Made by a program: the position numbers and the translations under genes. Below, in pieces: positions 28,046 to 36,254 of a DNA stretch of 64,000 nt. Within the stretch, counting starts at the first letter, position 1; each line of letters begins with the position of its first letter. The notes beneath the pieces were generated by a model. The model had not been told where the DNA came from and did not search any database. It saw nothing but the letters and a program-made list of their open reading frames with translations. The DNA is from Natrinema sp. DC36 (lineage in GTDB: Archaea > Halobacteriota > Halobacteria > Halobacteriales > Natrialbaceae), in contig NZ_CP084472.1 of the NCBI RefSeq assembly GCF_020405225.1, positions 3,658,001 through 3,722,000 of the forward strand, in the 5' to 3' direction.

Positions 28046-28222
28046 GCCGGTTTCCGGACCCGTTTTAGCTGTCATTTCGGCTGTGAAGCTCGTATGAAGT
28101 CCGTATCCACGGAGCCACCGCAAACTGGCATGTAGACAGGGCTGTTCTCCAGTAGATGTGACTCTCCTCCTGATAGCGAGCAGCGGTAGAGGGCGCTCTC
28201 GGAGCTTCGGTCGCTCGAGAAA

Positions 28223-28245
28223 TGCGCCGACCGGGAATTGAACCC
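28223..28245 (-). repeat. Relic of the tRNA-Gly 3' end
   Basis: 22 of 23 bases match the 3' end and T-arm of the tRNA-Gly gene at 28347, but the rest of the tRNA is absent. It lies about 100 bp beyond the tRNA 3' end, like an old attachment site. Confidence 0.65.
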
Positions 28246-28346
28246 GATGGCGAGACGTTCCTGCTCGCTCCGCTGTGCGGGCTACGTCTCGCGTGATTCG
28301 ATTCCCTCGTGGCGCACCGGTCGCTCACAGTTTGCTCGCAACAGGA

Positions 28347-28417
28347 TGCGCCGGCCGGGAATTGAACCCGGGCCGCGAGCTTGGGAAGCTCGAGTCCTAC
28401 CACTGGACCACCGGCGC
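28347..28417 (-). tRNA. tRNA-Gly (CCC)
   Basis: The minus strand gives acceptor GCGCCGG/CCGGCGC, D-arm GTCC/GGAC, anticodon stem CGAGC/GCTCG with loop TTCCCAA (anticodon CCC), T-arm CCGGG-TTCAATT-CCCGG and discriminator A. 71 nt, no intron, CCA not encoded. Confidence 0.96.
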
Positions 28418-28440
28418 ACTGCGCTCACTTCGTTCGCTTG

Positions 28441-28486
28441 TGCGCCGAGGATCGCAAATCCGCAGGATTTGCTCACCACCGGCGCA
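28441..28486 (-). repeat. Internally deleted tRNA-Gly-like relic
   Basis: Begins with TGCGCCG (tRNA 3' end on the minus strand) and ends with ACCACCGGCGCA (tRNA 5' end). The middle is replaced by a hairpin GCAAATCC...GGATTTGC. Further GGCGCA-type words follow at about 28,540-28,610. No gene lies between 28,418 and 28,774. Confidence 0.45.
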
Positions 28487-28774
28487 CTTCGTCACTGCGC
28501 TCCTCGCGTACCGAGGCTCGGAGTTCCTATGGAACTGCTCATCATCGGCACACTTCATCCGCTTGCGCGCCGTAATTCGACGGACGAAGTCCGTCTCCAC
28601 ATCGGCGCACTACTCACTCAAGCATATCTTCCGGTCGCACTTGAACGTAGCGCTCTCGAACCGGCCCACGTGCCCGCGACGACAAAAACCCGTCCTCGAG
28701 TTGCAATCGCTGCGGACTATCAGCACGTATTACGTGTCCACCGTGGTAGCGAGTCGTGTCGAAAGACGCGATGT

Positions 28775-28847
28775 GTCCGGGTTGGGGTAGTGGCTATCCT
28801 TCAGCCCGTCCGGCTGAGACGCGCAGTTCAATTCTCGCACCCGGACC
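28775..28847 (+). tRNA. tRNA-like sequence (possible tRNA-Asp GTC-type or pseudo-tRNA)
   Basis: GTCCGGG at the start pairs perfectly with CCCGGAC at the end. Between them are a D-arm-like GGGT-AGTGGCT-ATCC, a stem TCAGC/GCTGA around a 7-nt loop CCGTCCG with GTC in the anticodon position, and a TTCAATT T-loop. Against function: C instead of T before the anticodon, and a T-stem that pairs only if one base is bulged. It may be a decayed or unusual tRNA. Not to be used as a confirmed gene. Confidence 0.35.
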
Positions 28848-28968
28848 TTCCACTCGGCCGCGTTATTGACTCCGCCTCGAGTCGTGCCGTTCCGTCGAAA
28901 TCGACTGTTCGGGCACTTTTTCCCCGGAGAGGGCAGCCTATTAGGTCACGCCCGGCATAGGATCCCGT

Positions 28969-29763
28969 ATGATCGACCTTCGCTTTTCGGACAAGGAACT
29001 GGAACGGCAGCGCGACCACATCACGGCGTTCATTCGCGAGCGGGTCGACGCCGCGGGAGCCGACGGTGCCGTCCTCGGTCTCTCCGGGGGGATCGACAGC
29101 ACGCTGACCGGCTATCTGGCCGTCGAAGCCCTCGGAGCCGAGAACGTCCACGGACTCGTCCTGCCGGCGACCGTCAGCAGCGAGGGGAACATGAGCGACG
29201 CCGAGCGGGTCGCACGGGACCTCGAGATCAGCTACGACGTGATCGAGATCGAACCGATCGTCGACTCGCTGCTGTCGGTCTACCCCGAAGCGGAAGGCGA
29301 CCGCGAAGCCATCGGTAACGCCCGCGCTCGCGTTCGGGCAGTCCTGAACTATCTCGTCGCCAATCACGAGAGCCGGCTGGTCCTGGGAACCGGCAACCGC
29401 AGCGAGGCCGCCGTGGGCTACTTCACGAAGTACGGCGACGGGGCCGTCGACTGCCACCCGATCGGGACCCTCTACAAGGGGCAGGTCCGCCAGCTCGCGC
29501 GCCACGTCGGCGTCCCCGAGGAACTGGCGGCCAAAACCGCGACTGCCGAGCTGTGGGCCGATCAGACCGACGAGGACGAACTGGGGATCAGCTACGAGAC
29601 GCTCGATGATATCCTCGCAGCCCACGTCGACGGCCCACTCTCCGTCGCCGCGACCGCTCGGTTGCTCGAGGTCGATAAGGAAACGGTCGAGCGGGTCCGC
29701 GGGATGTACGAGCGCAGCGAACACAAGCGCAACGCGCCGCCGGCTCCGGACCCGCTCGCGTAA
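28969..29763 (+). CDS. nadE: NAD+ synthase (ammonia-dependent type)
   Basis: 264 residues; the final step of NAD synthesis, amidating deamido-NAD with ATP. The PP-loop is LGLSGGIDSTLTGYLAVEAL, and the other signatures are LVLGTGNRSEAAVGYFTKYG and the HPIGTLYKGQVRQLA region. There is no glutaminase domain, so ammonia is the nitrogen source, as usual for short archaeal NadE. The window also encodes NAD kinase (21.7 kb). Confidence 0.95.
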   Translation: MIDLRFSDKELERQRDHITAFIRERVDAAGADGAVLGLSGGIDSTLTGYLAVEALGAENVHGLVLPATVSSEGNMSDAERVARDLEISYDVIEIEPIVDSLLSVYPEAEGDREAIGNARARVRAVLNYLVANHESRLVLGTGNRSEAAVGYFTKYGDGAVDCHPIGTLYKGQVRQLARHVGVPEELAAKTATAELWADQTDEDELGISYETLDDILAAHVDGPLSVAATARLLEVDKETVERVRGMYERSEHKRNAPPAPDPLA

Positions 29764-29776
29764 CGGCTCGCGGACA

Positions 29777-30310
29777 TCAGGCGCTTCGCCACTCGTCCTC
29801 GAGGAGGCCGTACCAGTAGACGTCCTGGTGCTCGCCGTCGACGAACTCGGCGTCGCGATGGACGCCCTCTCGCGTGAATTCCAGCGACTCGAGGAGCCGC
29901 TGTGACGGCTCGTTGAACTCGAAGACGTGGGCGGTGATCCGGTGAAGCCCGAGTTGGTCGAAGGCGTACTGGACGATGCGCTCCGCCGCTTCGGTGCCGT
30001 ACCCCCGTCCGTGGTGGTCGGGTCCGACCCAGTAGCCGATTTCCGCGCTGCGGGCCTCCCAGTCGAATTCGAAGAGGCCGATCGTCCCGACGGGTGTCGA
30101 GTCGGCGACGATCAGTAGATCTACGGTGTCGTCACTACAGACGACGTTCTCGAAGAAATCGCGCTCCTGCTCGCCGTTGATGGGTCTGGATCGCCCGATC
30201 GCGCGCCAGACCCGTGGATCGTTGACCTGCGCCCGCAGGAACTCGAGATCCGCCTCCTCGATCGGCCGCAGCGTCACGCGATCGGCCTCCAGAAACGCCG
30301 GTTCGGGCAT
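29777..30310 (-). CDS. GNAT family N-acetyltransferase (RimJ/RimL-like)
   Basis: 177 residues. The acetyl-CoA binding region is YWVGPDHHGRGYGTEAAERI (Q/RxxGxG/A pattern). The N-terminus VTLRPIEEADLEFLRAQVN and the terminal part with RITAHVFEFNEPSQRLLESL complete the fold. It should acetylate an amine or protein N-terminus; the target is unknown. Convergent with nadE, 13 bp apart. Confidence 0.9.
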   Translation of the reverse strand: MPEPAFLEADRVTLRPIEEADLEFLRAQVNDPRVWRAIGRSRPINGEQERDFFENVVCSDDTVDLLIVADSTPVGTIGLFEFDWEARSAEIGYWVGPDHHGRGYGTEAAERIVQYAFDQLGLHRITAHVFEFNEPSQRLLESLEFTREGVHRDAEFVDGEHQDVYWYGLLEDEWRSA

Positions 30311-30385
30311 ATCTCGCTATTCGTGTTCGTGAACAAACTGCTTTCGGTCCAATAGTCGCCTGTAGCTTCCCTCGAGCGGCGACCG

Positions 30386-31090
30386 CTACTCGAGCAGCGC
30401 GTCGATATCGTCGGCGTGAGCGGCGACGAGGTCGGCGAAGGCGGTCGCCTCGCGTCGCTCTTGCGTCGCACGCTCGCCGTCGTCTCGGATCCGGCGCTTC
30501 AGGGCGACCAGCGCGTCGTCTGCGTTTTCCGCGATCTCCTCGGCGACCGATCGGGGATCGTCATCGATGCGGGAAATGAGTCCGATCCGCAGGGCTTCCT
30601 CGGCGTCGATCGATCGTCCGGAGAGGGCGAACTCGAGGGCGTCGCCCTCGCCCAGCACCCGGGGCAGCCGGACGGTTCCGCCCCAGGCACCGAACAGGCC
30701 GAAGCCGACTCCCGGTTCGCCGTAGGTGGAATCCGGAGTCCCCACCCGGACGTCGCAGGCGAGCGCGAGCTCGAGGCCGCCCCCGCGTGCGGGGCCGTCG
30801 ATGCCCGCGACGACGATCGCAGGGGCGTCCTCGATCGTTCGGGCGACCCGCTGGCCCAGGCGCGCGAAGTCGGCCCCGCGGTCGTGATCCCCCTCGAGTG
30901 CCGCGACCTCGTTCAGATCGGCCCCCGCGGAGAAGGCCGGGCCGCGCCCGCGGATGTAGATCACCGGCGCGTCGGCGCCGTCGATCGCCGTCTCGAGGGC
31001 CTCGAGACCGTCGACGGTGAGGGCGTTGCGCGCCTCGGGGCGGTCGATCGTGACGGTGCGAACCGATCCGTTCGTGTCAACGTCGAGCAT
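30386..31090 (-). CDS. Enoyl-CoA hydratase/isomerase family protein
   Basis: 234 residues of crotonase fold, a little shorter than the usual 255-260. The oxyanion-hole segments are GPAFSAGADLNEV and GPARGGGLELALACD (with the first family Glu), followed by TYGEPGVGFGLFGAWGGTVR (second Glu region). It should hydrate or isomerise an enoyl-CoA. The start is the ATG at 31090. It stands apart from the acyl-CoA genes at the left end, and the substrate is unknown. Confidence 0.9.
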   Translation of the reverse strand: MLDVDTNGSVRTVTIDRPEARNALTVDGLEALETAIDGADAPVIYIRGRGPAFSAGADLNEVAALEGDHDRGADFARLGQRVARTIEDAPAIVVAGIDGPARGGGLELALACDVRVGTPDSTYGEPGVGFGLFGAWGGTVRLPRVLGEGDALEFALSGRSIDAEEALRIGLISRIDDDPRSVAEEIAENADDALVALKRRIRDDGERATQERREATAFADLVAAHADDIDALLE

Positions 31091-31150
31091 GGTAGCAGTC
31101 GACCGGGCGTTTCCAAAGGTCTTTGGCTCCGCCCTCGTAACCCCCCGCTA

Positions 31151-31948
31151 ATGGAAAAGGCCGACAGCTGTCGGCGTGCCGCCGCCGAGGCCGTCGCGGA
31201 CGTCGAACCACCACGGCTGCACGAGTATCTCGACTCTATCCTCGATCGAGCGTCGATGGTCCCCGCGGTCCTCACCCTCGAGAGCGCCGCGGCGATGCGC
31301 ACTGAGGGTCGCGTCCTCGAGGACGCGGACGAGCCGTGCCGCGACGGCGAGTCCGAACCCGATCGGAACCGAACGCGAGCCGCCGGCCCCGATCGCGAGC
31401 CCGCTCGCATCACGACCCACGCGGCCGGCGTCCAACTCATCTACGAGGGACTGCGACTGACGCGTTCGCTCGCTCACGACGAACCCTGGACGGCGACCGA
31501 CGCCGACGCCAGCGACGCCGACCTCGGGATCCTCGCCGCCGACATTCTCGTCGCCCGCGGCTTCTACCTGTTGGCGCGCACCGACGCCGCCGACAAAGCC
31601 GTCCGAACGGTGCAGTCGTTCGGTCGCGACCAGACCCGCCGCGACGATCTCGAGTCCGGAACTGAAACCAGCGCCGGCACCGCCGTCGGCACCGACGGCG
31701 GCGACCCCGCATCGATCGATGCGAACCTCGAGCGAGACGTGCTCGAACTGGCCGTCCGCACCGGCGCCGTCGCCGTCGGCGAAACACCCTCACCCCGACT
31801 GCACGCCGTCGTCGCGGAGTTCGCCGCCGACGTTGGCACCTCGTTTCCCCCGGTCGAGGACTGTCTCACCGACCTCCACGCGCGGGCTCGAGAGCTGTCG
31901 CTCGAGGATTCCACGACCGATCGAGCGACGTCCGCGACGGATCCCTGA
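31151..31948 (+). CDS. Conserved haloarchaeal protein, function unknown
   Basis: 265 residues, mostly helical and acidic. Segments with conserved character are AVADVEPPRLHEYLDSILDR, GVQLIYEGLRLTRSLAHDEP and DILVARGFYLLARTDAADKA, followed by a low-complexity Gly/Thr insert and RDVLELAVRTGAVAVGE. The frame is well-formed haloarchaeal coding sequence from the ATG at 31151. I believe it belongs to a conserved haloarchaeal DUF family but cannot assign a reaction. The central helical motif faintly recalls all-helical polyprenyl synthetase-type folds (weak inference). Confidence 0.75.
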   Translation: MEKADSCRRAAAEAVADVEPPRLHEYLDSILDRASMVPAVLTLESAAAMRTEGRVLEDADEPCRDGESEPDRNRTRAAGPDREPARITTHAAGVQLIYEGLRLTRSLAHDEPWTATDADASDADLGILAADILVARGFYLLARTDAADKAVRTVQSFGRDQTRRDDLESGTETSAGTAVGTDGGDPASIDANLERDVLELAVRTGAVAVGETPSPRLHAVVAEFAADVGTSFPPVEDCLTDLHARARELSLEDSTTDRATSATDP

Positions 31949-32048
31949 TCGACGAACGCAATTCGCGGGATGGGGCTGCGACAACCCGGCGCACGGCCCG
32001 TTCGAATCGAAACCCATAAAGACGACTCCGGTCAACGAACAGATGCGT

Positions 32049-32120
32049 GCCTGGGTAGCTTAGCGGTAAAGCGCGTCCTTGGTAAGGACGAGAGCCCGGG
32101 TTCAAATCCCGGCCTAGGCT
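32049..32120 (+). tRNA. tRNA-Thr (GGT)
   Basis: Acceptor GCCTGGG/CCTAGGC (one G-U pair), D-arm GCTT/AAGC, anticodon stem CGTCC/GGACG around TTGGTAA (anticodon GGT), T-arm CCGGG-TTCAAAT-CCCGG, discriminator T. The last 34 bases are also the left attachment site of the integrated element. TGCGCC-TGC-GGCGCA right after it can form a small terminator-like hairpin. Confidence 0.96.
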
Positions 32121-32122
32121 TG
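32087..32122 (+). repeat. attL (36-bp direct repeat)
   Basis: From the anticodon-stem 3' side of tRNA-Thr to two bases beyond its end. Identical to 39650-39685. Integration here leaves the tRNA gene complete. Confidence 0.93.
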
Positions 32123-32416
32123 CGCCTGCGGCGCAGACTGTAATTCCTGTAGGGAACCGCTCTAGTATAGTTTTTACGCCGATTATCAGAGGGGATTTCC
32201 ACCCGTCTTCAGGAGACTTTTGCTGGGATTGAGAAAGAACAAAGGACACCCGCGCGCGCAGTCCCCCCGCTATGTACGGCATTTTTCGAAAAGGCAGGAC
32301 AGTTAACCAGAATAGGCACTATCTCATTCACAAATTCTCTCCTACAGACCTATTAAATGTATATGTTTAATAGGTATAGATTAGTAAATATGTATATATA
32401 TAATAAATATTAGTAG

Positions 32417-32703
32417 AATCTCACAATAGGCAGTCGAGAAGCGGCACTCGAATACGGTTCTATTCCTGCTTACGACAATCTTTCACCAAATGAGCGTGAT
32501 CACTGGAAAGGGCATTTAGCTCAGCGATTTGGGGAGTTGAAAGCCAAAGTAACAGCGCTGATTGGGACCGGGCCAATGGCTGGAAGTATACTTCGCTTAT
32601 TTGGACCAGTCTGAATGCTGGATTACACCCTGTGGAAGTCAAGCGAGCAAAGAGAACGTAGGTTGATTTGGAGAAGCAGGTTCTTCGTATCCGAAAAGAG
32701 GAC
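32417..32703 (+). pseudogene. Decayed tyrosine integrase fragment
   Basis: Two overlapping frames encode pieces typical of a common haloarchaeal phage-type integrase. From about 32432: SREAALEYGSIPAYDNLSP and WKGHLAQRFGELKAKV. After a frameshift near 32,550: DWDRANGWKYTSLIWTSLNA, then AGLHPVEVKRAK. There is then an in-frame TAG where a Trp codon is expected, followed by VDLEKQVLRIRKED. The family normally has GLRPVEV with the first catalytic Arg, here changed to His. The N-terminus and the rest of the catalytic domain are gone. It is not related closely to the intact integrase at the right end. Confidence 0.8.
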
Positions 32704-32901
32704 GTGAGAAGAGTATCAATAATTAAATAGTTGGTATCACTGATGAACAGCAGAATCCTTAGTTGCTCTATTATATTCCTCTACTCAATTCACTCTGTAA
32801 TCACCCAAGACACCTCGTTCTATCCTTCTAAATCACCTCGTATAGAAAATATACATTATTATATTCCCATATTGTAGCATATATTTGTTAGGAATTTATA
32901 T

Positions 32902-33837
32902 TTAATTCACCTTCTGTCCCCGAACGGTATCTATATCGTCAATTTCCTTCATCTCCTCAATCAATCCGCAAATATCTTTTAGCAAGCTCAATGCATTATT
33001 CACCTGACGAATAGCCTCTTCTAAAGTCAAATTCTCATATTCAGTATGAGCCACGTTATTCCGGTAGTCAACTAATATTGAAATCTCATGGTATTGACGT
33101 TTGCTTATCATCTTCTTCCCACTATTCGGTTTTTGAATCTTTTTCAGTGCTTCTTTTCTACTGTAGAACTTCGCCTCATCCCAGTCTTTTTCTCTACCAA
33201 ATGGCTCAATTGTCTCAATTTTCCGTTCTTGGCCTAATTCAAGCAAGGCCTTTTCTACTGCTCTTCCTAATACAAACAAGCCAGTTGAATAGTATCCGAT
33301 ACAAAACATATCTCGTGCCTCATAAACATCATTACGATATTTTTCAGGCACTTCATTCGGATTGATATTTGAACCCATAAATTCGATATAATTGGAGAGT
33401 TTTTGAAAAACACCAGCATAAAGAGAGTTAGGCTCATAGTCTAAAATATCCTCCAATCTACTAATTAGTCGGTCTGGTTCCCCCTTAAACCACCCTTCCT
33501 CAGCACGCCAGGTTGCAGCTGCAACTGTTTGCCAAAAGTCACCAAACCACTCGTTATGAATTATGTCTGGGAAATTATATATAAACACCTCTAATCCTCT
33601 AATGAGTTTAAAAATAAGGGTTTTACCATCCATAACCACAGAACCGCTTGAAATGTCTTCCCGTCGGTATTTTTTCACAATCTCATCTATGCCATTCATG
33701 GATTCAAATATATTCTTAAACTCACTATGCAATTGGAAAATCCGCTGAACAATATTCGAATTTTCATAAGGGATCCACGGTGGTTGAAAATAATAATAGA
33801 AATCATCATCAGCATCATGGAAAGTTCTGGGGTTCAT
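32902..33837 (-). CDS. HEPN-like domain protein (DUF4145-like C-terminus)
   Basis: 311 residues, AT-rich codons. The N-terminal half (DDDFYYYFQPPWIPYENSNI; WFGDFWQTVAAATWRAEEGW) is unrecognised and helical. The C-terminal part (about 170-300) has DMFCIGYYSTGLFVLGRAVE and then LVDYRNNVAHTEYENLTLEE. R259-N-N-V-A-H264 fits the Rx4-6H RNase motif of HEPN domains, in the arrangement seen in DUF4145-type proteins. HEPN proteins are frequent RNA-cleaving toxins and defence effectors. It diverges from the GIY-YIG gene across a 156-bp promoter region. Confidence 0.68.
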   Translation of the reverse strand: MNPRTFHDADDDFYYYFQPPWIPYENSNIVQRIFQLHSEFKNIFESMNGIDEIVKKYRREDISSGSVVMDGKTLIFKLIRGLEVFIYNFPDIIHNEWFGDFWQTVAAATWRAEEGWFKGEPDRLISRLEDILDYEPNSLYAGVFQKLSNYIEFMGSNINPNEVPEKYRNDVYEARDMFCIGYYSTGLFVLGRAVEKALLELGQERKIETIEPFGREKDWDEAKFYSRKEALKKIQKPNSGKKMISKRQYHEISILVDYRNNVAHTEYENLTLEEAIRQVNNALSLLKDICGLIEEMKEIDDIDTVRGQKVN

Positions 33838-33993
33838 ATACTAAAGTGAACACTCAAAAGTCAAAAACATGTTCATTCCGTCAACAAGAGTTGAGCCAGT
33901 ATATTCCAACTTTAAGTGGATGAGTAAAATACCATAGAATCACACGAGGGACAGGCTTAACACCTTTCTCTAAAAATTCTAATTTGCTCTTAA

Positions 33994-34668
33994 ATGACCT
34001 CAAAACTCGAAATCTGGGATCAATGGGTAGACGAACATATAAACTACAGAGAACCAATATCACTTTTCGATACTAATAGTCAAAAAAAGGTGACGACAAA
34101 ACAGCATGGGCGAGATAATCGTCCTATTCTTCATCGTAGCCGTCAGATGGAAGAACTACTGCGAATGGAAGGGTGGAAGGTTGTGGAGGATTGGAAAGAC
34201 ACTGATGATACATATGATGGCATTATTTACATTATGTATATTCTTGACGAAGATATGTTTGTACCAATGTATATTGGAAAAGCGGGAAAATATGGTCGGG
34301 ATGGAAAGCGTCTAAGCGCTAATTTCAAAAATATCCGTACAAATAATACGAAACTTGCTCGATGGGGTGATGGGTATGCTTACCACATTGGTGAACTTAG
34401 TGCAGTAGTTTTGGACCATTACGACGATACTAGTGTTAACCGAGATAGACCACCAAAAGGGAAATATCAGAGATGGGCTGATGCACTCTTTGTTTCCGAT
34501 ACAAGGCAACTTAGTGAACCCGTTTATTTCTGGGCAAAGGCTTGGAAGAAGACAGATACAGGTCCATTTTACGACTTTGAGACGAGTCTCGAACCGCTGG
34601 AATACAATCTTATTAACTTGGCTTCGGACCTCTACCCAAACCGGTTGTTAAACTCTGAAGGCGCTTAG
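33994..34668 (+). CDS. GIY-YIG nuclease-like protein
   Basis: 224 residues. YDGIIYIMYI at about 74-82 and VPMYIGKAGKYG at 90-101 form the GIY...YIG core. RDGKRLSANFKNIRTNN follows, with basic residues where the catalytic Arg is expected, then an acidic helix region (RWADALFVSDTRQLSEPVYF). The N-terminal 70 residues are extra. GIY-YIG domains cut DNA in homing, repair and restriction. It is divergent from the HEPN-like gene. The ATG at 33994 is the only good start. An imperfect direct repeat follows about 45 bp after the stop. Confidence 0.7.
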   Translation: MTSKLEIWDQWVDEHINYREPISLFDTNSQKKVTTKQHGRDNRPILHRSRQMEELLRMEGWKVVEDWKDTDDTYDGIIYIMYILDEDMFVPMYIGKAGKYGRDGKRLSANFKNIRTNNTKLARWGDGYAYHIGELSAVVLDHYDDTSVNRDRPPKGKYQRWADALFVSDTRQLSEPVYFWAKAWKKTDTGPFYDFETSLEPLEYNLINLASDLYPNRLLNSEGA

Positions 34669-35528
34669 TCGGAGTGCTATACTTTACAGGCAGGAAGGAG
34701 AGTCTGACGTCTGCCCCTATTATAACCAAATTATAGGATCTTCTCGAGCCGGGTTACGTTATCTGCCTTTTTCTCTCGAGCGTTCATGTTCTAACCTCCA
34801 AGAATTTCCAACTGCATCTATGTACCAGTCGAACACTCATACCAGAATACTTAGTATGATGTCTAATAGATCAATGGGATGGTATATTCACAAATAATTT
34901 TTTAAACGTTTAAATCACATCAGTTGCTAATTTAGAAAACAGACCAGATCTATTTGTGGGGGTTCTGAGGGAGTTTTCTACTCGAGGCGATGGAACCCAT
35001 TCACAACTTTCTAACGTTGCATAGACGGCGACTCAGATGTCTTAGAATTGATTTCAGCGAGTGAGGTCTGCTTCCATAGTAGAGATGGACTGGTAGTCAA
35101 AATCACGCCTCTGCTGTAGTCCCCAACAGTATGCTTTGCTGTAGTACTGTAACAGTAGTACTATAGAAAAGTCGGGAAGCAGAGTACAGCAACTGCACAG
35201 CATACAGCACAGCAATACATAATAAGGTAACTTACTTTGTTATTTTATCATTTCTCTATACGAAGACAGTGAGATATTTAGAAGGTTGCTCTCTTCTGAA
35301 GAGTACTCATTGGAGTAGTCACAGCTCACTGACCATTAATATAATATTTTATACCATTAATGAAAAGTATAATAAATATTATATATTTGATAGGGCACCT
35401 TCCAGACTTTATTTAGTTAGGCCAACTACACAAGTGGCAGTTGTCCGCTCTCGGCTCTTTTTATACCGATAGTGGGCCTATAAGAAATCAGCACTTTCAT
35501 ATTATCTTCCATTTTGGTATAGCTAAAT
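34669..35528. other. Long noncoding region with palindromes and clustered short repeats
   Basis: 860 bases without a credible gene. It holds the first copy of an imperfect 85-bp repeat (34,714-34,799), a perfect 14-bp palindrome TTTAAACGTTTAAA (34,901-34,914), and between 35,108 and 35,217 a cluster of short inverted and direct repeats built from GCTGTAGT, AGTACTGT and ACAGCA words. GAAAAGTCGGGAAG at 35,166 recurs at 36,543. It may be a control region or an origin used when the element is excised. Confidence 0.6.
34714..34799 (+). repeat. Imperfect 85-bp direct repeat, copy 1
   Basis: Shares CCCCT, ATACCAAA/ATAACCAAA, CGAGCC(G/A)GGTTACGTTAT and T(T/C)ATGTTCTAAC with copy 2 at 36,286, in the same order and spacing. 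It lies just after the GIY-YIG gene. With copy 2 it brackets the membrane-protein gene. Confidence 0.75.
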
Positions 35529-36254
35529 ATGGGAGAGGAAAGTAAGTCCCCAACACAGGCAGATTCTCAGACAGAGCTTCTAAGTGTTGATGAGTTTTTA
35601 TCTGAGAACTACTCTCTATTTGCCGTTGTTGGCGTACTTGCCGCTCTTGCGGTCTATATGCAGAATTTCCAAGAATCTGCTTCACGGGAATTAGTCAATC
35701 TTGGCTTAGTTTCTGCTCTGCTTATGTTCCTTGTTACAGCATTGATTCTTCTGTTCAAACTTTTTCAGCAGGCAACCTACGCTGACAAAGTCGATATAGA
35801 GAGAGTTGTACCATTTTCAGCCTTAATAATTGGTTTGGGAGGGCTAATTGTTTCTATTTCTGGCGTAGCATTTGAATTTTACACTCAATTCGTACAAGTG
35901 ATTGATTGGACTATTGGTGTTGTTATCTTTACGTCATATTTAATCTGGTTCCCTTGGGACAAATTCAGTAATGCAGATAATGTTTCAAAATCTACGCAAA
36001 AGCGGTTGAAAAAGACACCTGCTGTTGCCATCAACTTCACTGTGTGCGCCATTATAATCTATGCAGATAATTCATACGCGATTCTTCAAGGGTTAGTAAA
36101 GGTAGATGGTTATAATAAGATGATTATTTTTCCCGGCTTTATCGGGGCAGTAGTTCTACATCTTATAATTAGTAATCTTATCAAAGAGTATTGTCTGTGG
36201 AGAGACGATAATATGGAAGACAAGAACGAAGAAGAGGTAATTCTTTACGAATAG
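35529..36254 (+). CDS. Island-encoded polytopic membrane protein, unknown function
   Basis: 241 residues with about six predicted helices (roughly 29-47, 56-77, 94-115, 123-140, 166-184 and 201-219). The N-terminal 28 residues and C-terminal tail (WRDDNMEDKNEEEVILYE) are hydrophilic and acidic. AT-rich codons as in the rest of the island. No family recognised. It stands alone between two copies of an imperfect direct repeat. Small membrane proteins in such islands are sometimes abortive-infection effectors, but nothing in the sequence proves this. Confidence 0.7.
   Translation: MGEESKSPTQADSQTELLSVDEFLSENYSLFAVVGVLAALAVYMQNFQESASRELVNLGLVSALLMFLVTALILLFKLFQQATYADKVDIERVVPFSALIIGLGGLIVSISGVAFEFYTQFVQVIDWTIGVVIFTSYLIWFPWDKFSNADNVSKSTQKRLKKTPAVAINFTVCAIIIYADNSYAILQGLVKVDGYNKMIIFPGFIGAVVLHLIISNLIKEYCLWRDDNMEDKNEEEVILYE

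Noticed and set aside
35269-35472. 67-codon frame in the noncoding island region
   Set aside because: Composition is simple AT-rich translation; no start context, and it crosses the putative promoter of the membrane-protein gene.
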